DNA of 64,000 nt from Fundidesulfovibrio putealis DSM 16056 (GCF_000429325.1 NZ_AUBQ01000005.1:344469-408468), one strand, 5' to 3'. Counted from the stretch's first letter, positions 1-8,927 are shown. Made by a program: numbers and translations. The notes: generated from the sequence alone by a model not told the origin.

Positions 1-62
1 GCAAGGCCGTGGAGATCGAACTCTTTCTGAAGAACGGCGAGGCCTGGGCCAACATCAAGTAA
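1..62 (+). CDS. 3' end of an unidentified gene
   Basis: Only the last 19 codons and the TAA stop (60-62) are in the window. The visible C-terminus reads KAVEIELFLKNGEAWANIK, which is too short to assign to a family. The codon choice matches the high-GC genes that follow, so this is most likely an ordinary chromosomal gene cut by the window edge. It lies 46 nt upstream of the next gene on the same strand. Confidence 0.6.
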   Translation, partial: KAVEIELFLKNGEAWANIK

Positions 63-73
63 TGACGTCGCAT

Positions 74-101
74 GGGGCCGGGGCATTTGTCGCCCCGGTC
101 C
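74..101 (+). terminator. GC-rich hairpin after the truncated gene
   Basis: GGCCGGGGC and GCCCCGGTC pair, with one G-U, around a 7-nt loop. No U-tract follows; the next gene starts 8 nt later. It could be a weak terminator, an attenuating structure or chance. Confidence 0.25.
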
Positions 102-108
102 AATCCCC

Positions 109-1293
109 ATGACCCAACCAAATCAGGCCGATCTGGCGCTCGCCGTCTCCTTCGCGCCCTCCATGGGCCACCTGGACCGGCAGGAATGGAACCGTCTGGC
201 GGCGGGCGCTCCCGCGTTCATGCGCTGGGAGTGGCTCAACCTGCTGGAGTCCTGCGGGGCGGTCAGCGCCGAGACAGGCTGGATGCCCGCCCACTGCGTG
301 CTGCGCGCCTCGGACCGGCTGGTGGCGGCCGCGCCCTTGTATGTGAAGGGGCACGGCCAGGGCGAGTTCGTCTACGACCAGCTCTGGGCGGACGTGGCCC
401 AGCGCCTGAACCTGCCGTATTACCCCAAGCTGGTGGCCGTGAGCCCGTTCACGCCGGTGGCCGGATACCGGTTCCTCAACGCGCCGGGGTTCTCGCCGCG
501 CGGCATTGCCGGGGCGGTGCTGGAGGGCATGGAGCACCTGATGGAGGCCAATGAGCTCTCCGGGATGCACGTGCTCTTCGCGCAGGACGACTTCGCGGAC
601 GACCTGGAATCGCTCGGCCTCACGGCCTGGGAGCACCAGGGCTTCATCTGGGAGAACCCTGGTTACCGGAGCTTCGAGGATTTCCTGGAGGTGTTCAGGG
701 CCGGTCAGCGCAAGAACATCCGACGTGAGCGCCGCGCCCTGCGCGAATCCGGGGTGCGCGTGGAGATCGTGGACGGGCAGGACGCGCCGGACTCCTGGTT
801 CGAGCTCATGCACCACTACTACGCCGATACCTGCTCCAAATTCGGGGAGTGGGGCTGCAAGTACCTGCCGCTCTCGTTCTTCCAGGGGCTGGCGGACGTG
901 TTCCGGGAACATGTGGCTTTTGCCGTAGGCCACATGGAGGGGCGCGAGGAGCCCGTGGGGCTGTCCCTACTGGTCCACGGCCAGGGCGAGCTGTACGGGC
1001 GCTACTCCGGGGCCGCGCTGGAGATACCCTTCCTGCATTTCGAGCTGTGCTACTACGCGCCCATCGCCTGGGCCATCGAACGCGGGTTTCGCAGCTTCGA
1101 CCCCGGCATGGGCGGCGAGCACAAGCCCCGCCGGGGGTTCAACTCCCGCGTCACCCGCAGCCTGCACCGCTTCGCGCATCCCCTCCTGGCTCACGTGTTC
1201 GAACGCCACATCCCCGAGATCAACGCGCTCACCCGCGAGCACGTCCAGGAGCTTCAGGACCTGTGCGCCTTCAGGAAAGGAGAGCGTCCATGA
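109..1293 (+). CDS. FemAB/GNAT-like acyltransferase, COG3146 (peptidogalycan biosynthesis/recognition family)
   Basis: The 394-residue product matches the FemAB-like DUF482 family (PF04339). Seen are the N-terminal EWNRL and FMRWEWLNLLE segment, the central QLWADVAQRLNLPYYPKLV region, and the C-terminal half with FDPGMGGEHKPRRGFNSR typical of this family. Members have an acetyltransferase-like fold and are presumed to transfer an acyl or aminoacyl group; the substrate is unknown. The length is normal for the family. No clear Shine-Dalgarno precedes ATG 109; the next in-frame ATG is at 163. The stop overlaps the start of the TPR gene (ATGA), so the two are probably translated together. Family assignment is fairly firm; the reaction is not known. 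Confidence 0.8.
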   Translation: MTQPNQADLALAVSFAPSMGHLDRQEWNRLAAGAPAFMRWEWLNLLESCGAVSAETGWMPAHCVLRASDRLVAAAPLYVKGHGQGEFVYDQLWADVAQRLNLPYYPKLVAVSPFTPVAGYRFLNAPGFSPRGIAGAVLEGMEHLMEANELSGMHVLFAQDDFADDLESLGLTAWEHQGFIWENPGYRSFEDFLEVFRAGQRKNIRRERRALRESGVRVEIVDGQDAPDSWFELMHHYYADTCSKFGEWGCKYLPLSFFQGLADVFREHVAFAVGHMEGREEPVGLSLLVHGQGELYGRYSGAALEIPFLHFELCYYAPIAWAIERGFRSFDPGMGGEHKPRRGFNSRVTRSLHRFAHPLLAHVFERHIPEINALTREHVQELQDLCAFRKGERP

Positions 1294-2141
1294 TGCGCCG
1301 TATGGGTCTTTGTGTTGTCCTGGCTGCCATGCTTGCCTATGCGCCTTCCGCCCTGGCCCAGGAGAGCGTCACGGACCATCTGTTCACCGCGCAGGAGTGG
1401 CAGGCCAAGGGCAACCTGGAGGCTGCGCGCCGTTCCTTGCAGGACGCTCTGCGCCTCCAGCCGGGCGACGCCTTCGCGCTCATCCGGCTGGCCCAGGTGG
1501 ATGCGGCCTCGGGGGATCTGAAGGCCGCCGAAGCCGGGCTTGCGCAGGTGCTGGGCCGGGAGCCGAAGAACCTTCTCGCCCTCAATTGGCTTGGATATGT
1601 GCAACTGGCGCAGGGGATGCCGGCTTCCGCCGAGAACGCCTTCCGGCGCACCCTTGGCGTGGACCCGGATAACGCCTGGGCGCAGCTCGGGCTGGCTTCC
1701 TGCCGACTGGCCCAGGGCGACGACGCTGGCGCGAGGCCGCTTCTGGCCAAGGCCCAGGCCGGAGCGTCGCAGGACGCGGAGCTGCACATGGCCCTGGGGG
1801 AAACGTTCATGAGGCTCCACCTGCTGGTGAACGCCCGCATGGAGCTGGAACGCTCGCTGGAGATAAATCCGCGCGGCGTGCGGACACTGGTGCTGGCCGG
1901 GGAGGTGTACGAGCGCCTGGGCTTCGAGAGCCTGGCCCTGAACGCCTGGAGGCAGGCCCTGGAGCTGGACCCGTCCGAGTCCCAGGCCCGATTTGCCCTG
2001 GTGGCCGTGCTGGGACGCCAGGGAGACCGCGCCCTGTCCGAGGGGAGAAAGGACGAGGCCCTGCGCGTGTGGCGCGCAGCCCTCAGCTACGAGCCCGGCA
2101 ACGCCGGGATTCTGGAGAGGCTGCGCGGATTGCCGAAATAG
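1290..2141 (+). CDS. Secreted tetratricopeptide-repeat protein
   Basis: 283 residues. The start is ATG 1290 (or the adjacent ATG 1293), overlapping the preceding stop, with AGGAAAGGAG just upstream. Residues 1-24 form a signal peptide (basic start, hydrophobic core, ALAQ cleavage). The rest is at least five TPR units, recognisable by repeated motifs such as GNLEAARRSLQDALRLQPGD, ALNWLGYVQLAQG and LALNAWRQALELDPSE. TPR arrays are protein-interaction scaffolds; export implies a periplasmic role. Coupling to the FemAB-like gene suggests an envelope function (inference). The frame stays open upstream to 849, but that part lies inside the previous gene in a different frame and is not used. Confidence 0.85.
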   Translation: MMRRMGLCVVLAAMLAYAPSALAQESVTDHLFTAQEWQAKGNLEAARRSLQDALRLQPGDAFALIRLAQVDAASGDLKAAEAGLAQVLGREPKNLLALNWLGYVQLAQGMPASAENAFRRTLGVDPDNAWAQLGLASCRLAQGDDAGARPLLAKAQAGASQDAELHMALGETFMRLHLLVNARMELERSLEINPRGVRTLVLAGEVYERLGFESLALNAWRQALELDPSESQARFALVAVLGRQGDRALSEGRKDEALRVWRAALSYEPGNAGILERLRGLPK

Positions 2142-2257
2142 CCCCGCCGTTCCCGCGTGACTGGTCTGGCTCGAATCATGGATGCGTTCCCATCCTGGAG
2201 AGGTGGCTTTCGGCCCGGTCGTGCCATCCGCCGCAAAGACTGCGCATGAACTAATTG

Positions 2258-2290
2258 AAAACGCCGACCCGGCATGCCGGGTCGGCGTTT
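2258..2290. terminator. Bidirectional terminator between TPR gene and ech operon
   Basis: A perfect palindrome of about 32 nt, AAACGCCGACCCGG-CATG-mirror-TTT. It lies between two convergent genes and has an A-run on its left and a T-run on its right, so it can terminate transcription from both sides. Confidence 0.85.
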
Positions 2291-2326
2291 GTTGTCATTC
2301 AGCGAACGTAGCTTCAGCCGCGAGTG

Positions 2327-2701
2327 CTACTCCTTGGCGGCCTTGGCTTTCTTCTCCTTGGGCTCCTTGGGCTTGCCCTTGTAGAAGATCACGTCCTTTT
2401 CGCCTGCGGGCGGCTTGGTGACCGGAGTCATGAACATGCACTGCACCGGGCAGGCCTCGACGCAGTTGGAGCAGTACACGCAGGCGAAGGAATCGCAGGT
2501 CCAGGTGCGGCCCTTGATGTCCACCTCGATGCACTGGCTGGGGCACTTCTTGGCGCAGGTGCCGCAGAAGATGCACTCGTCGACGTTGATGTCCAGAGTC
2601 CCCCGGAAGCGCTCGAAGGTCTCGCGCTTGGTGAAGGGATAGAGCCTGGTGGAGCTTTTCCCCATCAGGTTTTGCAAGACGTTTTTGGTCATCTCGAACA
2701 T
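2327..2701 (-). CDS. echF: Ech hydrogenase subunit EchF, 2x[4Fe-4S] ferredoxin-like
   Basis: 124 residues. Two CxxCxxCxxxCP motifs are visible (CIFCGTCAKKCP and CVYCSNCVEACP), which bind two [4Fe-4S] clusters. In Ech complexes this polyferredoxin-type subunit passes electrons between soluble ferredoxin and the EchC cluster, and is homologous to NuoI of complex I. The C-terminus is lysine-rich (KGKPKEPKEKKAKAAKE), which may be a surface tail. It is the last gene of echABCDEF, 13 nt after echE, and is followed by the bidirectional terminator. Confidence 0.95.
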   Translation of the reverse strand: MFEMTKNVLQNLMGKSSTRLYPFTKRETFERFRGTLDINVDECIFCGTCAKKCPSQCIEVDIKGRTWTCDSFACVYCSNCVEACPVQCMFMTPVTKPPAGEKDVIFYKGKPKEPKEKKAKAAKE

Positions 2702-2714
2702 GTGGCGGCTCCTC

Positions 2715-3788
2715 TTAACGCTCCGTGCAGGAAATGCACGGGTCGATGGACAGCACGATGACGGGGACGTCCGCCAGCTCGCAGCCAGGCAACATGGCCA
2801 GCAGGGGCGGGATGTTGGCGAATGTTGGAGTGCGGATGCGCACGCGGTCCAGGTTCTTGGACCCGTTGCCCTTCAGGTAGTAATACAGTTCGCCGCGCGG
2901 CTGTTCCACGCGACGCCAGACTTCGCCCTCGGGCTTGCCCTTGACCTTGGTGCTGATCTCGCCCTCGGGCATCTTGGCCAGGGCCTGGCGAACCAAGTCG
3001 CAGGAGGCGTAGACTTCGCGGAAGCGCACCTTGCTGCGCGCGTAGGAGTCGCCGTCGTATTCCACCACGGGCTCGAAATCGAGCTGGCCGTAGGCGGCGT
3101 AGCCGGTCTGGCGGGCGTCCTGCGCCCAGCCGGAGCCGCGCAGCATGGGGCCGACCGCGCCCAGCATGTGGGCCTGTTCCTTGGTGAGCACGCCCTTGCC
3201 GCAGCAGCGCTGCTTCACGGTGTAGTCTTCCAGGATGGTCTTCTCCAGGGCGCGGACCTCGGTCTCGGTCTTGTCGATCTCGGAGAGGATCCAGGTCTTC
3301 ATGTCGGGGGTGATGTCCTTGCGGACGCCGCCCACGATGTTGGTGGAGATGACCACGCGGTTGCCTGCGGTGGCTTCCATGAGGTCCATGGCGCGCTCGC
3401 GGATGCGCCAGAACTGCATGAACAGGGACTCGAAGCCGAAACCGTCGGCGAAGAGGCCCAGCCACAGCAGGTGGGAGTGGATGCGGTGGATCTCGCCCCA
3501 CATCACGCGCAGGAAGTGCGCGCGCTGGGGAACTTCGATCTTCAGCATCTCTTCCATGGCTTCGCAGTAGTTCAGGGAGTGGATGCAGGAGCAGATGCCG
3601 CACACGCGCTCAACGATGTTCACCATCTGGTTGTAGTCGCGGATGTCGGTCAGCTTCTCCAGGCCACGGTGGACGTAGCCCAGGTTGGGGAGGGCCTCGA
3701 CGACCTTTTCGTCTTCAACCACCAGTTTCAGGTGGATGGGCTCGGGCAGCACCGGGTGCTGGGGGCCGAAAGGAAGAATGGTACGCAT
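2715..3788 (-). CDS. echE: Ech hydrogenase large (catalytic) subunit EchE
   Basis: 357 residues, homologous to NuoD and to group 4 [NiFe] hydrogenase large subunits. The four Ni-binding cysteines are present as RVCGIC (C63, C66) near the N-terminus and DPCISC (C351, C354) at the C-terminus. The sequence ends three residues after the last cysteine, so there is no long C-terminal extension of the kind removed by maturation proteases in many [NiFe] enzymes. It catalyses H2 evolution from reduced ferredoxin, or the reverse, at the cytoplasmic face of the membrane arm. It sits 2 nt after echD. No hyp maturation genes are in this window. Confidence 0.96.
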   Translation of the reverse strand: MRTILPFGPQHPVLPEPIHLKLVVEDEKVVEALPNLGYVHRGLEKLTDIRDYNQMVNIVERVCGICSCIHSLNYCEAMEEMLKIEVPQRAHFLRVMWGEIHRIHSHLLWLGLFADGFGFESLFMQFWRIRERAMDLMEATAGNRVVISTNIVGGVRKDITPDMKTWILSEIDKTETEVRALEKTILEDYTVKQRCCGKGVLTKEQAHMLGAVGPMLRGSGWAQDARQTGYAAYGQLDFEPVVEYDGDSYARSKVRFREVYASCDLVRQALAKMPEGEISTKVKGKPEGEVWRRVEQPRGELYYYLKGNGSKNLDRVRIRTPTFANIPPLLAMLPGCELADVPVIVLSIDPCISCTER

Positions 3789-3790
3789 GT

Positions 3791-4177
3791 CTAGGCCTCC
3801 TCTTTGCCTTTTTCTTTCTTGGCAAAGGTGAAGGTGCAGAACGGGCTCTTCACCACTTCCGGCTCAAGGTACAGGGTGCAGCCGAAGTCGATCAGGATGT
3901 TCTGGAAGTTCACGCCGAACTGGTCCTTGATCTCGTTCTCGTACAGGAGCGCCGGGAAGTACACGCCCGAAACCGAGGGCACGGGGGCCGTGGTGGGCAC
4001 GTTCAGGCGAAGGTGCGAGAGTTCGAGATCCTTGTCGAAGTGGTAGAGCACGTCGAAGGTGTCGTCCTTCTTGATCTCCACTGCGGTGACGCCCACCAGG
4101 CGCAGGCCCTGGTCGTAGCGTTTCTGGCACTCGGGGATCAGGGAGTCCACCGTGACGGCCTGCTCATTGTCAAACAT
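3791..4177 (-). CDS. echD: Ech hydrogenase subunit EchD (NuoC-like)
   Basis: 128 residues, similar to the 30-kDa subunit of complex I (NuoC). The segment PALLYENEIKDQFGVNF corresponds to the conserved acidic region in which NuoC family members carry an E-x-x-D-x-x-G/F pattern. It carries no cofactor motif and acts as a structural partner of EchE. Its start is 25 nt downstream of echC, and it is 2 nt before echE. Subunit assignment rests on both sequence and position. Confidence 0.93.
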   Translation of the reverse strand: MFDNEQAVTVDSLIPECQKRYDQGLRLVGVTAVEIKKDDTFDVLYHFDKDLELSHLRLNVPTTAPVPSVSGVYFPALLYENEIKDQFGVNFQNILIDFGCTLYLEPEVVKSPFCTFTFAKKEKGKEEA

Positions 4178-4202
4178 ATGGGATACCTCGCTGAGGTTTC
4201 TG

Positions 4203-4652
4203 TTAACCGGCGGCTTCGAGCGCGGCCTTGACCTTGCCCAGAGCCATCACGACGCCATCGATCATGGCCTCGGGCTTGGGCGGGCATCCGCGCACGTAGA
4301 CGTCCACGGGGATGACCTTGTCCACGCCGCCCACCACGTTGTAGGCCTCGCGGAACACGCCGCCGGACAGGCCGCAGGCTCCCATGGCGATGACCGCCTT
4401 GGGCGAGGGCATCTGGTCGTAGATGTTTTTCAAAACGTGCTTGTTGCGGTGGTTCACCGTTCCGGTGACCAGCAGCACGTCGGCGTGCTTGGGGTCGCCG
4501 ATGTTGATGATGCCGAAGCGTTCGACGTCGTAGACGGGGGTCAGGCAGGCCAGAACCTCAATGTCGCAGCCGTTGCAGGACCCGCAGTCGAAGTGGACTA
4601 TCCAAGGGGATTTGAGCCTTCCCTTGTTGATCCAGTCTTTGAGCATGCCCAT
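4203..4652 (-). CDS. echC: Ech hydrogenase small subunit EchC
   Basis: 149 residues, homologous to NuoB. Conserved cysteines in CGSCNGCDIE near residue 25, MGACGLSGG and RGCPPKPE build the proximal [4Fe-4S] cluster (N2-like) that delivers electrons to the Ni-Fe site in EchE. It is shorter than small subunits of uptake hydrogenases, which have further clusters, as expected for group 4 enzymes. It follows echB by 23 nt in the operon. Confidence 0.95.
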   Translation of the reverse strand: MGMLKDWINKGRLKSPWIVHFDCGSCNGCDIEVLACLTPVYDVERFGIINIGDPKHADVLLVTGTVNHRNKHVLKNIYDQMPSPKAVIAMGACGLSGGVFREAYNVVGGVDKVIPVDVYVRGCPPKPEAMIDGVVMALGKVKAALEAAG

Positions 4653-4675
4653 GTTCTATCTCCAGTGAGGAAGGA

Positions 4676-5521
4676 TTAGGCGTACAGCCAGAGCAGGTTC
4701 AGGACCGACAGGGCAAGGCCCCACGCCCAGACGCTCTTCAGCATCCATTTGAAGTTCATGCGGGCGGTGACGTTGTCGATGAGGATCTCGACGAAGTAGG
4801 TCAGCACCAGCAGAACGAGCATGCCCCAGAAGCTGGTGGCCCAGAAGAGGCCGACCAGTCCCAGCACGAAGACCACTTCGTACCAGTGGGCGATCTCGAT
4901 CATGGCCAGCTGCGGGCCGGAGTACTCGGTGAGCACGCCGCGAACGACTTCCTGGTGGGCGTGGTGGCAGGTGGAGATGTCGAAGGGCGACTTGCGCAGC
5001 TTGATGGTCAGCGCGTAGCCCAGCACGATGAACATGAGGGGCAGCTGGGGCAGGAGGGGCTTGCCGTAGGCGAAGACCTCGGAGACCTTGAAGCTGCCGG
5101 TAACCATGGCGATGGCCACGAACACCAGAATGATCAGGGGCTCGTAGGTGAGCATCGTCACCAGCTCTCGTTGCGCGCCGAGCTGGGCGTAAGGCGACTG
5201 GGTGACCAGCGCGCCCATGACGAAGAACACCGCGCCGATGGTCAGCACGAAGAAGATGAGCAGAAGGTCGGAGCCCATGAAGAACAGGAACACCGTGAGC
5301 ACGGCGCTCATCAGGTACACCCATACGGAGAGGACCTGCCAGGGGCTCATGATCATGGGCGATTTGCCCAGGAGCTTGAACACGTCGTAGAATGGCTGGA
5401 GGATCGGAGGACCGACCCTGGACTGGAGCCAGGCGGTGGTCTTGCGGTCCAGGCCGGCGATGAGGCCGCCGATGACCGGGGCCAGGAACACGGCGATGGT
5501 GGCGAGCAGGAGCTTACCCAT
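4676..5521 (-). CDS. echB: Ech hydrogenase membrane subunit EchB (NuoH-like)
   Basis: 281 residues with about eight hydrophobic segments, homologous to NuoH. Characteristic stretches are SRVGPPILQPFYDVFKLLGK near residue 35 and the loop KLRKSPFDISTCHHAHQE, which in NuoH-type proteins contacts the peripheral arm at the quinone or cluster junction. It couples the hydrogenase module to ion translocation by EchA. The start codon overlaps the echA stop by one nucleotide (TAATG), indicating translational coupling. Confidence 0.95.
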   Translation of the reverse strand: MGKLLLATIAVFLAPVIGGLIAGLDRKTTAWLQSRVGPPILQPFYDVFKLLGKSPMIMSPWQVLSVWVYLMSAVLTVFLFFMGSDLLLIFFVLTIGAVFFVMGALVTQSPYAQLGAQRELVTMLTYEPLIILVFVAIAMVTGSFKVSEVFAYGKPLLPQLPLMFIVLGYALTIKLRKSPFDISTCHHAHQEVVRGVLTEYSGPQLAMIEIAHWYEVVFVLGLVGLFWATSFWGMLVLLVLTYFVEILIDNVTARMNFKWMLKSVWAWGLALSVLNLLWLYA

Positions 5522-7470
5522 TAGATCACCCCTCCCAGCAGAAGTCCCAGCATGACCGCGAGAAGAACCCCGGCCACCATGTTGATGGAGCTGGTGAGGC
5601 GTTCTTCGCCGAAGATCCAGGACAGATAGAAGTTACCGGCCTGATAGGTCACGTTGGCGCGGCCCGTGCTCACGAAAGCGGTGTTGTCGTCCTTGGCCTG
5701 CGCGCCGCACAGGTAGGGGCCGACGCAGCTGGCCGGGTCGATCTTGCGGGCGGCCTTCCAGGCCAGGTAGAAGCCCACGCCAAGGACCAGGAACAGGGGA
5801 TAGATGTAGAAGATGCCCTGCGCGTTCACGAAGTTCCACGCGGAGAGGACGTATCCGGCGGCCTTGTGCGAGCTCTTCACCGCAGGCTCGATCAGCCCGC
5901 CGTAGACGAAGGGCACCAGCAGCGACAGCAGCAGCGCGCCGTAGGCCAGGATAACCAGGGGGCCGCGCACGGTGGCGGGCTGGACTTCAGGCGTGACGCC
6001 CTTGGGGTACGGGGTGCAGAGCAGGATGCCCGCCCAACGGGCCCAGAACATCACGGTGAGGCCGGAGCCCAGCGCCAGCATGATGGTGACGGGCATGTAC
6101 TTCAGGGCGGCGGCGCTTTCGATGGCCATCCACTTGCCCAGGAGCACGCCGAAGGGAGGCAGCAGCATGGTGAACACGCCGATCAGGGCCACGATGGTGG
6201 TCTTGGGCATGGTCAGGTACAGGCCGCGCATGTCTTCCAGGTCGCGCGAATGGATCTTCTGCTCGATGGTGCCCACGCACAGGAACATGAGGGCCTTGGA
6301 CACCGCGTGGAAGATGATGATCACGATGGCTGCGGTGATGGCTGCGGGGGTGTTGATGCCCGCGCAGGCGATGATCAGGCCGAGGTTCGCGATGGTGGAG
6401 TAGGCCAGCACCTTCTTGGCGTTGGACTGTCCCACGGCCAGGGCCGAGGCGGTCAGGAAGGTGAAGGCGCCGAACATGGCCAGCATGCCCGACAGCATGG
6501 TGCCCGCGTAGGCGGGGGACAGGCGCAGCACCAGGTACACGCCGGCCTTGACCATGGTGGAGGAGTGCAGCAGCGCGGAGACCGGCGTGGGCGCGACCAT
6601 GGCGCCGGTGAGCCAGCTCTGGAACGGCACCTGGGCGCTCTTGGTGATGCCCGCGTAGCACAGCATGAACAGGGGGATCAGCGCGGCGGCTCCGGCGGCG
6701 GAGAAGCCGGGCTTCAAAAGCTCGGACAGGTACAGGCCCGTGCCGGACTTCTGCATGAAGATCAGCGCGAACACGAAGGCCACGCCGCCGGTCATGTTCA
6801 TCCACAAGGCGCGAGTGGCGTTCTTCACGGAGGTCTCGTCGCCGTCGTGGGAGATGAGCATGAAGGAACAGAACGTGGTGATTTCCCAGAAGAAATACAG
6901 CCAGAGCAGGCTGTTGGCCAGCACCAGGCCGTTCATAGCGCCAAGGAACGCCACCAGGAAGAAGAAGAACCTGGGCTGCTTGGACTTGGGCAGGCGCAGG
7001 TGCTCCTCGTGGGTGGGCATGTAGCCCAGGGCGTACACGCAGATGAGTGAGCCGACGATGGAGATTACAAGGACCATGATCATGGACAGCTGGTCCGCGA
7101 ACATGGCCGGCGCGGCCACGGCCGAGCCGTGCGGCATGATGAATTCAAGGTAGATGAGACCGATGATCTGAGCCGCTGTGAGCGCGGCCACCAGGGTGCT
7201 CTTGAGCTTCGTCAGCGCCATGAAAAGGATGACGAACAGCAGGCCGAAATCGAGCAGCATGATCAGCCCGTCCAGGCCGATCCCCAAAAGGCTTTTGGGC
7301 GCGTACTCGAAGGAGCCCTGCCCGACCAGGGCCAGGGAAGCTGCGGCCAGGACCACCGCAGTTCCGACCACGATCAGGCTTCTGGAGCCCTTGTCCCGAA
7401 GCAGCAACAGGGCAATTGCCGCCAGGAACGGGAGCACCACGGTCGCGAAAACCAAGATGTCCATATTCAC
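5521..7470 (-). CDS. echA: Ech hydrogenase ion-translocating subunit EchA (NuoL/Mrp-like)
   Basis: 649 residues, polytopic, with the NuoL/M/N antiporter core. Key positions are the TM5 glutamate in YFFWEITTFCSFMLI and the lysine/histidine region KSAQVPFQSWLTGAMVAPTPVSALLHSSTMVKAG. It pumps H+ or Na+ in exchange for the free energy of ferredoxin-linked H2 turnover. The start is ATG 7470, with GAGGTG a few bases upstream. It is the first gene of echABCDEF, and a candidate promoter (TTGACC, 17 nt, TATGGA) lies at 7622-7650. Order and subunit set equal the Ech operons known from Desulfovibrio. Confidence 0.95.
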   Translation of the reverse strand: MNMDILVFATVVLPFLAAIALLLLRDKGSRSLIVVGTAVVLAAASLALVGQGSFEYAPKSLLGIGLDGLIMLLDFGLLFVILFMALTKLKSTLVAALTAAQIIGLIYLEFIMPHGSAVAAPAMFADQLSMIMVLVISIVGSLICVYALGYMPTHEEHLRLPKSKQPRFFFFLVAFLGAMNGLVLANSLLWLYFFWEITTFCSFMLISHDGDETSVKNATRALWMNMTGGVAFVFALIFMQKSGTGLYLSELLKPGFSAAGAAALIPLFMLCYAGITKSAQVPFQSWLTGAMVAPTPVSALLHSSTMVKAGVYLVLRLSPAYAGTMLSGMLAMFGAFTFLTASALAVGQSNAKKVLAYSTIANLGLIIACAGINTPAAITAAIVIIIFHAVSKALMFLCVGTIEQKIHSRDLEDMRGLYLTMPKTTIVALIGVFTMLLPPFGVLLGKWMAIESAAALKYMPVTIMLALGSGLTVMFWARWAGILLCTPYPKGVTPEVQPATVRGPLVILAYGALLLSLLVPFVYGGLIEPAVKSSHKAAGYVLSAWNFVNAQGIFYIYPLFLVLGVGFYLAWKAARKIDPASCVGPYLCGAQAKDDNTAFVSTGRANVTYQAGNFYLSWIFGEERLTSSINMVAGVLLAVMLGLLLGGVI

Positions 7471-7928
7471 CTCACGTTAGGTTGTGTCGAGTCAATTTCC
7501 TCGCCTCGATGCGCATGAACTGTATGGTGGAGGCCACCTCCCGCGTCTGGCTGTTGATAATTCTCCGACCCCCCGGTCGGCAGGTAACAGGCGAAAAACT
7601 GGAATGAGAGCTTGAAAACGTTCCATAAGGAATTGAAATTCTTCGGTCAAGGCACACAGAAATTAGTTCCGGTACTGTCTTGACGCCGTCTCTGGGGGCG
7701 CGGCCCGGAAGGCCGCTCATAAGCGGTGTTTTTCTCTCGGTGAACGGTATGATATTGGCGGTGAACGGCGGCATTTTTTTCGCGTCAGGACCACGTCGGA
7801 GTCTGCAAACTCCTTGGCAACCGGCGCGGGAGGATATACCCGGCTTTGACTGCCACGGAAAAATCGCTACAAGGTGGACCATCGCGCGGGGGAAACCCCG
7901 CCTGTTGGCCTGCATGTCTGGAGGATTG
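7471..7928. other. Divergent intergenic region echA / membrane-fusion gene
   Basis: 458 nt without a supported gene. It holds the echA promoter candidate (7622-7650), a palindrome CCGACC-CCCC-GGTCGG at 7565-7580 in the echA leader, and a small hairpin CCGCT-CATA-AGCGG at 7713-7726 followed by a T-rich run on plus. The plus frame open from 7680 has no composition or similarity support before the signal peptide at 7929. Confidence 0.5.
7622..7650 (-). promoter_or_regulatory. Candidate sigma-70 promoter of echABCDEF
   Basis: On the minus strand TTGACC (7650-7645), a 17-nt spacer, then TATGGA (7627-7622). Transcription would begin near 7615, giving a leader of about 145 nt before echA. No sigma-54 GG-N10-GC type element was seen nearby. 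Confidence 0.45.
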
Positions 7929-8927
7929 ATGCGTCAGTTGATATGCTTTTCGTTTCTCGTCGTGGCCGCGCTGTGGGCCGGGCCTGCCGCCGCAGAGGAC
8001 GTCGTCTTCGTCGGCAAGACCTTCAGCCCCAACCACATGGAGGTCCTGAGCCCCCATGCCAGCCCCGAAGAGATGAAGATATTCGAGTCCATGGCCAAAG
8101 AGATCAAGCTCAAGCGCGGCGAGGACGCCGAGCCCCCCATCAAGCCGTTCACCGGGCGCATGAAGGTCATGAAGATGCTTGCCGACATCGGCCAGAAGGT
8201 GGACCTGGAGCAGCGACTGCTTGAATACGCCTTCCCGCCCGAGGACCTTCTGTCCGAGCGCCGCAAGCTCTCCCAGGGCGAGATCCGCGCCCAGGAGGCC
8301 AACCTGGAGCGGGTGCGCGCGGAAATCTCCCTCATGCGCAAGAACCTGGACGAGACCCGGATGCGCCTCGGGCGCGGCCTGGCTTCCACCCAGGAGGTGA
8401 ACGACCAAGCCAAGGAACTTGAACTGGCAAAGTTCCGCGAGCGCATCATCGAGGAGAGCTTGCGCATGGAGCGCGAGATGGCCGCCGGAGAGCTGGAACT
8501 GGCCAGGGCCAAGTTCGGGCAGAAGGCCAGCGAGAAGAACCTGCCTGGCGTGTCCTGGGTCACTACGCCGGTGGCCGGGCACGTGCTCTGGGTCAACCCG
8601 GAGGTGAAGCCCGGGGTCATCCTGTCCAAGAAGACCAAGCTCTTCGTGGTGGGCTCCATGGACCCCATCCTGGTGCGGGCCCTGGTGCACGAGATTTACA
8701 TCTCCAGACTGCGCGTGGGCGACAAGGCCGCCATCGCCTTCGACACCCTGCCCGGCAAGACCTTCGAGGCCACGGTGGTGCGCATCCAGATGACGGCGGC
8801 CTGGTCGGACGTGCAGCTGCCCGCGCACTTCGAGGTGGAGCTCTCGCTGCCCAACCCCGACCTTGCCCTCAAGGAGGGCATGCGCGGGAAGGTCACGGTG
8901 CAGGTTCCGGACGGTCCCCGCTCGTAG
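7929..8927 (+). CDS. Periplasmic HlyD/membrane-fusion-like protein
   Basis: 332 residues. ATG 7929 was chosen because GGAGG lies 4 nt upstream and the product then opens with a signal peptide (MRQLICFSFLVVAALWAGPAAA). The middle, roughly residues 105-210, is a long charged coiled coil (SERRKLSQGEIRAQEANLER onward). After it come a lipoyl/barrel-like part (TPVAGHVLWVNPEVKPGVIL) and a beta-rich end (GDKAAIAFDTLPGKTFEATV). This layout is that of periplasmic adaptor subunits of RND/ABC exporters. No inner-membrane pump or outer-membrane channel gene is adjacent, so it is an orphan adaptor or serves a system elsewhere. Confidence 0.75.
   Translation: MRQLICFSFLVVAALWAGPAAAEDVVFVGKTFSPNHMEVLSPHASPEEMKIFESMAKEIKLKRGEDAEPPIKPFTGRMKVMKMLADIGQKVDLEQRLLEYAFPPEDLLSERRKLSQGEIRAQEANLERVRAEISLMRKNLDETRMRLGRGLASTQEVNDQAKELELAKFRERIIEESLRMEREMAAGELELARAKFGQKASEKNLPGVSWVTTPVAGHVLWVNPEVKPGVILSKKTKLFVVGSMDPILVRALVHEIYISRLRVGDKAAIAFDTLPGKTFEATVVRIQMTAAWSDVQLPAHFEVELSLPNPDLALKEGMRGKVTVQVPDGPRS

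Noticed and set aside
849..1289. Upstream extension of the TPR protein frame
   Set aside because: It lies inside the FemAB-like gene in another frame, and the signal peptide plus ribosome-binding site place the start at 1290.
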